13,771 bases of DNA from Gammaproteobacteria bacterium (GTDB lineage Bacteria; Pseudomonadota; Gammaproteobacteria; UBA9214): the NCBI GenBank assembly GCA_030635865.1, contig DAOVYA010000016.1, forward strand, positions 1-13,771, given 5' to 3'. Below the pieces are notes generated by a model. That model had not been told where the DNA came from. It did no database searches and saw nothing but the letters and a program-made list of their open reading frames with translations. Position numbers and translations under genes: made by a program. Of the stretch, positions 7,096 to 12,586 are shown piece after piece; the stretch's first letter is position 1; the number at the start of each line of letters is the position of its first letter.

Positions 7096-7668
7096 TCAAT
7101 AGGTCGTGAGCGTGAACTCTACGGGCAACGACTTTGAAATAATGTCGTAGACCGGAGAGTACAGCGCCAGTTCGGTGAGATCCTCTGCGCCTGCCTCGCT
7201 CTTGACACGCATGTTGACCGTAACCTTGTTGAAGCCCTTGCGCACGTCGTCTGAAAGGCCGAAAAGGCCGCGGACATCCATATCACCTGTGTACGAAGAT
7301 TCGACAGCTTCGATCTCAATGCCACGCACGGCTGCGTGGTAGACGAGGGTCCCTGTCAAGCAGGTGGCTAGTGCGTGCAACACATACTCCATAGAATTCG
7401 GCGCGCTGTTTTGACCCGCAGCGATTGTCGGCTCATCGGCGTCGAGGATGAATGACTGTTTGCGAGTCGTGTCCTCGGCGTTGCCGGCGAAAAAATCCTT
7501 GATCCGGCTGCGGCTCAGACCGCCGTTGACCCACTTGTTGGTGGCCCTCCACTGAAATCTTGCGTAGCCGGAGTCTGATTCGATCGCACCGATCAGGTCC
7601 ATGATCTGGCCAACGTCGACGCCATTCGTCATCTCTTTCGTCTGTTCAATTGCATTACTAGTTGTCAT
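7096..7668 (-). CDS. OsmC-family protein (paralogue 1)
   Basis: The protein has 190 residues and belongs to the OsmC/Ohr superfamily, whose best-known members reduce organic hydroperoxides through two cysteines at a dimer interface. Residues 1-35 are an N-terminal extension. The OsmC fold follows, with DADEP (76-80), the central helix MEYVLHALATCLTGTLVYHAAVRGIEIE carrying the first catalytic cysteine Cys103, and RGLFGLSDDVRKGFNKV (133-149). The second cysteine expected before a Pro-Val pair is Ser171 in YSPVYD, so the protein has only one cysteine. A canonical peroxidase mechanism is therefore doubtful. ATG 7668 has a good GGGAGAG ribosome site. It faces the HxlR-type regulator across 191 bases and is clearly related to the gene at 8659-9246. 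A strong terminator follows it. Confidence 0.9.
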   Translation of the reverse strand: MTTSNAIEQTKEMTNGVDVGQIMDLIGAIESDSGYARFQWRATNKWVNGGLSRSRIKDFFAGNAEDTTRKQSFILDADEPTIAAGQNSAPNSMEYVLHALATCLTGTLVYHAAVRGIEIEAVESSYTGDMDVRGLFGLSDDVRKGFNKVTVNMRVKSEAGAEDLTELALYSPVYDIISKSLPVEFTLTTY

Positions 7669-7696
7669 TTCATCTCTCCCGAAAAGTTGATGTTAG

Positions 7697-7727
7697 CGAC
7701 GGATTGCGACCGTCGGATAACATGTTA
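7697..7727. promoter_or_regulatory. Inverted repeat and palindrome in the osmC/hxlR control region
   Basis: CGACGG (7697-7702) and CCGTCG (7710-7715) form an inverted repeat, immediately followed by the perfect 10-bp palindrome TAACATGTTA (7718-7727). They lie 29-60 bases upstream of the osmC-like start, in its leader or promoter. Binding of a regulator is inferred from symmetry only. Confidence 0.35.
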
Positions 7728-7761
7728 GTTAACTCGCCCACTTGCCCGATACTGCAGGATG

Positions 7762-7778
7762 TGTAGTATCCAACTACA
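7762..7778. promoter_or_regulatory. Candidate HxlR operator
   Basis: TGTAGTATCCAACTACA has perfect 6-bp arms (TGTAGT/ACTACA) around a 5-base centre. It is centrally placed between the divergent osmC-like and HxlR genes. HxlR/DUF24 winged-helix dimers bind short A/T-containing inverted repeats in such positions, usually controlling the divergent neighbour and themselves. Confidence 0.5.
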
Positions 7779-7859
7779 TAAAGTGGAGTTACCGGCTATA
7801 GAAAAGTAATCACTTCCGGCTTGTGTCTGGTCGGTCCGGGTCATCTCAGGTGTTAGTGC

Positions 7860-8543
7860 ATGGAATACGGTCAGTTTTGCCCAATTGCCAAGGCCACCGA
7901 GATCATTGGTGAGAAATGGACAATATTGATCATCCGTGAACTTCTGATGGGCGGTTCGCGCTTCAATGAACTGCAACGCGGCTTGAGTCTGATCTCGCCG
8001 ACCATCCTGTCGAAACGGCTAGAGTCCCTGTCACAACACGGCCTTGTTGTGAAGAAGAAAATTCCAGGCCAAAAGGGTTACGAATACTTTCCGACTGAAT
8101 CATGCAAGGAACTGCTGCCGGTGATCCGTTCACTGGGTAATTGGGGCATGCGCTGGGCACGCGCTAATCTTAGCGAGAAGGACTACGACGTAGAGCTGCT
8201 GATGCTTTATATTAAACGCAGCATCGTGCCTGACAAGCTGATCGGAAACGAGACTGTAATCCGCTTCCACTTTACTGATATCAATATCTATCCGGACTGG
8301 TGGCTGGTTGCTAAAGGTGACGAGCTCGATCTGTGCGTTAACGACCCCGGTCGTGACATCGACGTCTACTTCACCTCCAGCGTAAGATCACTGGCAGATA
8401 TTTGGATGGGCGATAGCACCTACAAGAAGGCCATAAACGACGGTTCTCTGAAAGTTGTTGGCAACAAGACACTGACTCGCAACATTACCGCGTGGATGTC
8501 CAACAGCCTGTTTGCTGACCTGCCGCCTGCCAGTGAGATCTGA
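7860..8543 (+). CDS. HxlR-family regulator with extra C-terminal domain
   Basis: The protein has 227 residues. Residues 1-102 are a HxlR/DUF24 winged helix: FCPIAKATEIIGEKWTILIIRELL carries the conserved N-terminal Cys7 and the EKW..LIIREL helix, then SRFNELQRGLSLISPTILSKRLESL (recognition helix) and the wing KKKIPGQKGYEY. Classical HxlR proteins end near residue 110-120; here another ~110 residues follow (VIRFHFTDINIYPDWWLVAKGDELDLCVNDP...), resembling the SCP2-like sterol-carrier fold fused to some proteobacterial HxlR regulators, which could bind a hydrophobic ligand. Cys7 is the position used for redox sensing in HypR-type members. The gene diverges from the first OsmC gene and probably controls it. 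ATG 7860 has AGGTG 7 bases upstream. Confidence 0.88.
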   Translation: MEYGQFCPIAKATEIIGEKWTILIIRELLMGGSRFNELQRGLSLISPTILSKRLESLSQHGLVVKKKIPGQKGYEYFPTESCKELLPVIRSLGNWGMRWARANLSEKDYDVELLMLYIKRSIVPDKLIGNETVIRFHFTDINIYPDWWLVAKGDELDLCVNDPGRDIDVYFTSSVRSLADIWMGDSTYKKAINDGSLKVVGNKTLTRNITAWMSNSLFADLPPASEI

Positions 8544-8601
8544 TCCAATAACAAGCCGACTCAGACATTCACCATTTCTGATTTACTTCAATCTCTCGCA
8601 A

Positions 8602-8642
8602 CCAACCCATGACACTTGAGATAGAGGAGCCGTCTGGGTTGG
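8602..8642. terminator. Inverted repeat between convergent genes
   Basis: CCAACCCA (8602-8609) and TGGGTTGG (8635-8642) are perfect reverse complements with a 25-base spacer. They lie between the stop of the HxlR gene and the stop of the second OsmC gene. No T-tract follows on either strand, so a bidirectional terminator or 3'-end stabiliser is only a suggestion. Confidence 0.4.
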
Positions 8643-8658
8643 CTGCTGAGCCATGTCC

Positions 8659-9246
8659 CTATTTCGCCTCCACCTGGATGTCCACGTTTGCGCCTTGAGT
8701 GATGGTATTGAAGACGGGCGAGTACGCAGTCAGTCTCTTGAGGCGTTCCATGTTGTCTACATCGGTCTTGACTTTGAACCTGATGCGAATTTCCGTGAAG
8801 CCCTTTGGCACATCATTGGAGAGTCCCAGAAAACCGCGCAGATCGATGTCACCTTCAAGCTCGGATTCCAGTTCTTCGATATGGATACCCCGTACCGCGG
8901 CATGTGCCACCATGCTAGTGGTTACACAGGCAGCCAGCGCATTGAGCAGATGCTCCACCGGATTGGCACCGTCGTCGTTACCTGCCAGTATCGGCGGTTC
9001 ATCGGCGTGCAGTTCGAACTGTTGTTTATGGGCAATTTCCTGTTTGGCACCGTAGAAACCGGTAATCGTGGTGCAATTGTGGTTACCGCCCAGCCATTTG
9101 TTGCGTGCACGGAACTTGCATTGCCCCAGGTCAGGCTCCTGTTCGATAGCATTTACCGTCCCTTGCAACGTCTCCATGTGAATGCCATTGACGGTACCGT
9201 CATTCGTGTCGGGATGTACCTGTTTGTTTGTCGTTTGATCAGCCAT
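8659..9246 (-). CDS. OsmC-family protein (paralogue 2)
   Basis: The protein has 195 residues and is a paralogue of the OsmC protein at 7096-7668. They share the blocks ADEP, NALAACV/HALATCL, HAAVRGIHIEE/HAAVRGIEIE, DIDLRGFLGLSNDVPKGF and AYSPVFNTI. It has a ~40-residue N-terminal extension. The first catalytic cysteine is Cys107 in LNALAACVTTSMVAHAAVRG; the second is replaced by Ser176 (YSPV), as in its paralogue. Extra cysteines occur at 43 and 58 in the N-terminal region, outside the canonical positions. The substrate may be an organic hydroperoxide or another reactive small molecule; the single-cysteine site argues for caution. ATG 9246 has AAGGAGAAGG upstream. It faces the GlxA-type regulator, 160 bases away, and runs convergent to the HxlR gene. 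Confidence 0.9.
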   Translation of the reverse strand: MADQTTNKQVHPDTNDGTVNGIHMETLQGTVNAIEQEPDLGQCKFRARNKWLGGNHNCTTITGFYGAKQEIAHKQQFELHADEPPILAGNDDGANPVEHLLNALAACVTTSMVAHAAVRGIHIEELESELEGDIDLRGFLGLSNDVPKGFTEIRIRFKVKTDVDNMERLKRLTAYSPVFNTITQGANVDIQVEAK

Positions 9247-9334
9247 GGTCCTTCTCCTTCTCGGTGTGGGTTTACTCAGTGAATCGCTTGGGCTGTGTGA
9301 CAGCGTGGAAGCGACTTGAGATATACGATAGGCC

Positions 9335-9363
9335 TTGACAGATGGGTTTATAAGATGGATTTT
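9335..9363 (+). promoter_or_regulatory. Candidate promoter of the GlxA/AraC gene
   Basis: A consensus TTGACA (9335-9340) is followed after 17 bases by GATTTT (9358-9363), a poor -10. The implied transcript start near 9370 agrees with the ATG at 9407 and makes a start at 9335 impossible. Confidence 0.4.
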
Positions 9364-9394
9364 GGACAGTAGCGGGGCATTTGTGCCACTAATT

Positions 9395-9400
9395 AGGGGG
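9395..9400 (+). promoter_or_regulatory. Ribosome binding site of the GlxA/AraC gene
   Basis: AGGGGG lies 6 bases before ATG 9407 and fixes that codon as the start, 24 codons inside the longest open frame. Confidence 0.75.
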
Positions 9401-9406
9401 TTCGTG

Positions 9407-10441
9407 ATGACAAGTATCAGAAAAGACCCTGTGGACGTCCTGATTGTCGCTGTTCCGGAGACTGCAGGCTCCGCACTTTACGGCATGCTGGATGTACTGC
9501 TAGCCGCCGGAAATATCTGGCAGACACTGGCGCGAACCGGATTGGAGCAGACCCTGTTTCGGGTCCGCATCGTTTCACCTACTGCGGGGTCGTTCACCTG
9601 TGGCAATGGCATTCCGGTCGTGCCCGACTGCTCGGTCGCTGATAATCCCGGAGCCGGTATCCTGATATTGCCTGAACTGTGGCTGGGTCCGGACGAGGAT
9701 ATACATGGACGCTATCCTGAGCTCATGGGCTGGATACGTCGCAAGTATAAAGAAGGCAGCACGCTTTATTCAGCCTGTTCCGGTTCCGTCATGTTGGCCG
9801 AGACCGGTTTACTTGATGGTTGCGAAGCCACCTCCCACTGGGGCTACCAGGATCTTTTCAGCAAGTTCTATCCGAAAGTCCGCTTCCGTCCGGAGCCGAA
9901 TCTGGTGTTTGCCGATGCGATGGGCCGCATTGTCACCGCAGGTGGTACGACCTCCTGGCATGATCTCGCCATACATATCATCTCGCGCTATGGCAGTCCT
10001 GGAGAAGCACTGAGGATTGCCAAGGTGTATCTCCTGAAGTGGCACGGTGAGGGCCAGTTGCCCTATGCGGCACTGGTGCGCAGCAACCCGCATGCGGACT
10101 CCGTGGTGCGTACCTGCGAGCAGTGGCTTGGCGAGCATTTCAGGGAGAGTGATGCCATTAGGCAGGTAGTCGGGTTGGCAAACATCCCCGAACGCACCCT
10201 GAAGCGGCGCTTCAAGATAGCGACCGGCACTACACTTATTGAATATTTACAAAACTTGCGCATCGAAGCGGCCAAGCAGCTACTGGAATCCGGACAAACG
10301 CCTGTGGATGAAATCAGCGTGGAGGTCAGTTACGAAGACCCGTCGTTCTTCCGCCGCTTGTTCAAGCGCAGTACGGGCCTAACACCCAGTCAATACCGTC
10401 GCATGTTCCAGCCGGTTTTCAATGCTTCAGATCAAACCTGA
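9407..10441 (+). CDS. GlxA-type AraC-family regulator with DJ-1/PfpI domain
   Basis: This transcription factor has 344 residues. The N-terminal DJ-1/PfpI-like (type 1 glutamine amidotransferase-like) domain covers about 8-200: VDVLIVAVPETAGSALYGMLDVL, ILILPELWL, and the nucleophile elbow YSACSGSVMLAETGLLDG with Cys124, followed by ATSHWGYQDLF. The C-terminal AraC domain (about 232-335) has two helix-turn-helix units, IRQVVGLANIPERTLKRRFK and VDEISVEVSYEDPSFFRRLFKRSTGLTPSQYRR. GlxA-type proteins often control catabolic or stress genes in response to small metabolites; the amidotransferase-like domain usually acts as a sensor. It diverges from the second OsmC gene and is its likely regulator. 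No clear terminator was found after its stop. Confidence 0.92.
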   Translation: MTSIRKDPVDVLIVAVPETAGSALYGMLDVLLAAGNIWQTLARTGLEQTLFRVRIVSPTAGSFTCGNGIPVVPDCSVADNPGAGILILPELWLGPDEDIHGRYPELMGWIRRKYKEGSTLYSACSGSVMLAETGLLDGCEATSHWGYQDLFSKFYPKVRFRPEPNLVFADAMGRIVTAGGTTSWHDLAIHIISRYGSPGEALRIAKVYLLKWHGEGQLPYAALVRSNPHADSVVRTCEQWLGEHFRESDAIRQVVGLANIPERTLKRRFKIATGTTLIEYLQNLRIEAAKQLLESGQTPVDEISVEVSYEDPSFFRRLFKRSTGLTPSQYRRMFQPVFNASDQT

Positions 10442-10549
10442 AACAGTGACTCCTTCAGGGTCCGTTTATTTTTGATTGCGAGTGACCTGTTTTGGCCGTA
10501 CTCGGACTAACGGACTGATTCTATATAAGAATTAACTAACAGGCGGGAG

Positions 10550-10570
10550 ACGACCCAAACCGGACACTCA
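10550..10570. repeat. Dispersed short repeat, copy 1
   Basis: The 21 bases beginning ACGACCCAAACCGGAC match 12346-12366 at 19 positions. Both copies are in gene-free DNA flanking the tetR/MBL pair, in the same orientation. A third, more diverged copy (14 of 21) is at 6146-6166. Confidence 0.6.
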
Positions 10571-10614
10571 CCGTAAATAAAAACGACTCTCGAACAAACC
10601 GTTATTGCGACTGC

Positions 10615-11205
10615 TTAATCGCTTATTGCCTGAATCCAGCCCATTACCAGATCGGCTATTTGTTTGTCTTTCAGATTTTCACACTCAAGCGATTGCCAGG
10701 TAGAGAATCGCAAGGCATGGCGTAAGGTGATCGACATTTGCCGCTTACTTTTGCCCTTGAGTCCCCATGGCGCCAGCAAGCCATCGCGTACTGTGTCGAG
10801 ATAGGCTTCAAAATCAACCATCACATTCCGCACGGCGGGAACCTGCTCAATGTCACGGTAAATCTTCGTCCACAACTTCTCGGTGTTGCGGTAGTACTGA
10901 TAGAAAGCCAGAAGTACTTCAAAATTCCGTACATCAGCCTGCTCAAACTTTTCCCACTCGGCATAATCGGGCGGAGGATTCAATGTTAGCCATTGTGTAC
11001 TACACGCCAGAAACAGGCTATTTTCATCAGGAAAATGTCGATAAACGGTCAGCCTTTGTACACCTGCCCTTTCGGCAATAGCTTTGATACTGGTTTTCGC
11101 CGGGCCAAGCTCTTCATGCAGCGCCACAGTGGCATTCACGATACGCGCCCGCGTCTGCTCCTGCTGCTCCGCTCTCCTGGTCTTCGTGTACTTTCGCTTC
11201 TTCAT
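10615..11205 (-). CDS. TetR-family transcriptional regulator
   Basis: The protein has 196 residues, typical of TetR repressors. The N-terminal DNA-binding domain is clear: RARIVNATVALHEELGPAKTSIKAIAERAGVQRLTVYRHFPDENSLFLAC (about 19-68), with the helix-turn-helix IAERAGVQRLTVYRHF. The C-terminal 120 residues are helical and hydrophobic with many aromatic residues, as expected for a ligand-binding pocket; the ligand is unknown. ATG 11205 is chosen because the domain begins there (MKKRKYTKTRRAEQQ) and AGG lies 8 bases upstream; a frame open to 11406 exists but its first 67 codons run through promoter and operator DNA. The gene diverges from the ODP-type MBL gene, and a TetR-like palindrome lies between them, so it likely represses that gene and possibly itself. 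Confidence 0.9.
   Translation of the reverse strand: MKKRKYTKTRRAEQQEQTRARIVNATVALHEELGPAKTSIKAIAERAGVQRLTVYRHFPDENSLFLACSTQWLTLNPPPDYAEWEKFEQADVRNFEVLLAFYQYYRNTEKLWTKIYRDIEQVPAVRNVMVDFEAYLDTVRDGLLAPWGLKGKSKRQMSITLRHALRFSTWQSLECENLKDKQIADLVMGWIQAISD
11128..11161. repeat. Inverted repeat arm A, inside tetR
   Basis: This segment encodes TetR residues around EQTRARIVNAT. Its reverse complement equals 11364-11397 at 33 of 34 bases, including 29 identical in a row (11128-11156 against 11369-11397). Confidence 0.9.
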
Positions 11206-11246
11206 TAGTGATGCCTGATATTCATGTCGAGACCGTATATTGAATA

Positions 11247-11275
11247 AACATAGATGTTCAGGCAATACTTGACAA
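11247..11275 (-). promoter_or_regulatory. Candidate tetR promoter
   Basis: The minus strand has TTGTCA (11275-11270) and TATGTT (11252-11247) separated by 17 bases. Its -35 overlaps the -35 of the opposing promoter. The predicted transcript start, near 11240, is about 35 bases before the tetR ATG. Confidence 0.55.
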
Positions 11276-11297
11276 TGCCTGTTTCGGGGCCTACTGT
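11269..11297 (+). promoter_or_regulatory. Candidate promoter of the ODP-type MBL gene
   Basis: A perfect TTGACA (11269-11274) is followed after 17 bases by TACTGT (11292-11297). Transcription would begin near 11304, inside the operator-like palindrome, giving a leader of about 120 bases. Confidence 0.5.
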
Positions 11298-11299
11298 TT

Positions 11300-11323
11300 T
11301 CAGTATACACATATGTACACTGA
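11300..11323. promoter_or_regulatory. Candidate TetR operator
   Basis: A 24-bp imperfect palindrome with half-sites TCAGTATACACA and TATGTACACTGA: 10 of 12 base pairs are symmetric. It covers the predicted transcription start of the MBL gene, the expected site for a TetR-type repressor, and lies upstream of the tetR promoter. Confidence 0.6.
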
Positions 11324-11363
11324 TTGTGGCTATTCCTGTCGTCAACTGCAGCGCAGCGTGTCG

Positions 11364-11397
11364 GGAGGAGACGCGGGCGCGTATCGTGAATGCCACT
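11364..11397. repeat. Inverted repeat arm B: tetR fragment in the MBL leader
   Basis: This segment repeats tetR coding sequence in opposite orientation. Read in the plus strand it encodes ETRARIVNAT, the same residues as TetR 17-26. The frame continues to a TGA at 11428-11430 that overlaps the MBL start codon. No start codon or rest of the TetR domain is present, so it is a fragment and not a gene. Confidence 0.85.
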
Positions 11398-11415
11398 ATT
11401 GTTCACTACGTAGCG

Positions 11416-11420
11416 AGGAG
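11416..11420 (+). promoter_or_regulatory. Ribosome binding site of the MBL gene
   Basis: AGGAG, 6 bases before ATG 11427, decides this start over the in-frame ATG at 11313, which lies inside the operator-like palindrome. Confidence 0.8.
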
Positions 11421-11426
11421 AGTCTT

Positions 11427-12155
11427 ATGAGCGTAACGAATAGAGAGTCGGGGACGAATGTGCATGAAATTTCCGATGGAATCTATCGCATTAATACACC
11501 GGTTGTGTTTGAAAATGGAAACGGCTTCTCGTTTAACCAGTACCTCATTGCTGACGATGAACCATTATTATTCCACACTGGACCTAGAAAGATGTTTCCT
11601 CTCGTCCGTGAAGCGGTCGCGAGCGTACTACCGGTCGAGCGGCTTCATTACATTGGTTTTTCACATATGGAAGCAGACGAATGCGGGTCACTTAACGAAT
11701 GGCTTGCTGTAGCTCCGCAATCCATGCCTCTTTGCGGTACGGTTGCGGCCATGGTATCAATTGAGGATTTTGCTGACCGGAGTCCCCGCGCTCTCGCCGA
11801 TGGAGAGTTGCTATCTCTGGGCAAGCATTCCGTACGTTGGTTCGACACGCCGCATTTGCCGCATGCCTGGGAATGCGGATTTCTGATGGAAGAACAAAAC
11901 TCCACGTTGCTATGCGGCGACCTGTTCACTCAAGGGGGCGCTGATCTTCCACCAATCACAGAGTTGGACATTCTTGGGCCGAGCGAAGCTTTCCGGGGAA
12001 CGATGGATTACTTCTCACATACGAAGAACGCACGTGCGATGCTTGAGAAGTTGGCATCGACAAACCCTACGACACTCGCATGCATGCATGGCAGCGCTTG
12101 GCGTGGAGATGGTGCGAAACTGTTGCGAACCCTTGCTGACGAGCTATCTGTATAA
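11427..12155 (+). CDS. Single-domain flavodiiron-like (ODP) MBL-fold protein
   Basis: The protein has 242 residues and a metallo-beta-lactamase fold most like the di-iron domain of flavodiiron proteins (ODP family). The ligand set is recognisable: His80, Glu82 and Asp84 in SHMEADECG, His146 in HLPHAWECGF, Asp165 in LLCGDLF, and His221 in ACMHGS. These correspond to the HxExD...H...D...H pattern of O2/NO reductases, with near-identical numbering. The usual His after the Asp is Glu85, which in that family is not an iron ligand. No flavodoxin domain follows, so it would need a separate electron donor or act as an O2/NO/peroxide sensor or hydrolase. Conserved-looking YLIADDEPLLFHTGP (39-53) is the early MBL strand region. 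It is divergent from, and probably repressed by, TetR; a terminator follows. Confidence 0.85.
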   Translation: MSVTNRESGTNVHEISDGIYRINTPVVFENGNGFSFNQYLIADDEPLLFHTGPRKMFPLVREAVASVLPVERLHYIGFSHMEADECGSLNEWLAVAPQSMPLCGTVAAMVSIEDFADRSPRALADGELLSLGKHSVRWFDTPHLPHAWECGFLMEEQNSTLLCGDLFTQGGADLPPITELDILGPSEAFRGTMDYFSHTKNARAMLEKLASTNPTTLACMHGSAWRGDGAKLLRTLADELSV

Positions 12156-12194
12156 TTCACTCGCTATCTCGCGTGCCTACAGTATTGACAGATG

Positions 12195-12220
12195 CGGTGG
12201 CAGCGGCCACCGTTTTCATT
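12195..12220 (+). terminator. Rho-independent terminator of the MBL gene
   Basis: CGGTGGC-AGCG-GCCACCG is a perfect 7-bp stem with a 4-base loop, followed by TTTTCATT, 40 bases after the MBL stop. Confidence 0.8.
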
Positions 12221-12345
12221 GATCTATCTGCATACACTCCGCCTTTCCCCTTTACGATAAAAGTGTTGCGTCGACCGGTTGAGCTGGCAGCCGGAAGGAG
12301 ACCTTTAAGCCGTAACCTACGGGTTTTCCTGGCGAACTTCCTGGT

Positions 12346-12366
12346 ACGACCCAAATCGGACGCTCA
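12346..12366. repeat. Dispersed short repeat, copy 2
   Basis: The 21 bases beginning ACGACCCAAATCGGAC match 10550-10570 with two transitions. The sequence lies outside genes and is followed by CCCTGTCCTTTTT. Confidence 0.6.
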
Positions 12367-12516
12367 GCCCTGTCCTTTTTGATTCTGTATTTCGGTTACT
12401 TCATTAAGAAAATAAGAATTGTTTTTGTTAAAACCCAGAACATGGAGGCAGAGTGAAGTACCCCTTTAATTAAATATCAGAATTAGCGATGGGCTGGATA
12501 AATTGATATTCATGAA

Positions 12517-12553
12517 GCTGCTGGAGTGATTTAATTTAAATCACTCCGGCAGC
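12517..12553. terminator. Large palindrome at the 3' end of the rhodanese operon
   Basis: A 12-bp perfect stem (GGAGTGATTTAA/TTAAATCACTCC around one T) is extended outward, past one mismatch, by GCTGC/GCAGC. It starts 33 bases beyond the rhodanese stop. Flanking T-tracts are weak (CTCTTTTG on the plus side), so it may be a terminator, a 3' stabiliser or a protein-binding palindrome. Confidence 0.6.
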
Positions 12554-12586
12554 CCTGGCTCTTTTGCGACTTCTGGTAATGGTTAA

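Larger units (their letters stand above)
12156..12586. other. Gene-free region between the MBL and rhodanese genes
   Basis: No credible gene is seen in these 431 bases. They hold the MBL terminator, a weak hairpin CCGTA-ACC-TACGG followed by GTTTT (12310-12326), the second copy of the dispersed repeat (12346-12366), an A/T-rich stretch (12370-12510) with no recognisable signal, and the large palindrome at 12517-12553. Base composition becomes visibly more A/T-rich from about 12370 onward. Confidence 0.65.

Noticed and set aside
8653..9282. A 209-codon plus-strand open frame opposite the second OsmC gene
   Set aside because: It is antisense to a well-conserved protein, has no domain and no ribosome site.
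9335..9406. An upstream TTG start for the GlxA-type regulator
   Set aside because: The TTG is part of a consensus -35 box, while ATG 9407 has AGGGGG correctly spaced.
11206..11406. A 67-codon N-terminal extension of TetR
   Set aside because: It would cover the promoters, the operator and the inverted repeat; the TetR domain begins at ATG 11205.
11313..11426. An upstream start for the MBL protein
   Set aside because: The ATG lies inside the operator palindrome; ATG 11427 has a strong AGGAG and the MBL domain begins after it.
12173..12382. A 69-codon plus-strand frame after the MBL gene
   Set aside because: It runs through the MBL terminator and the dispersed repeat and has no ribosome site or domain.
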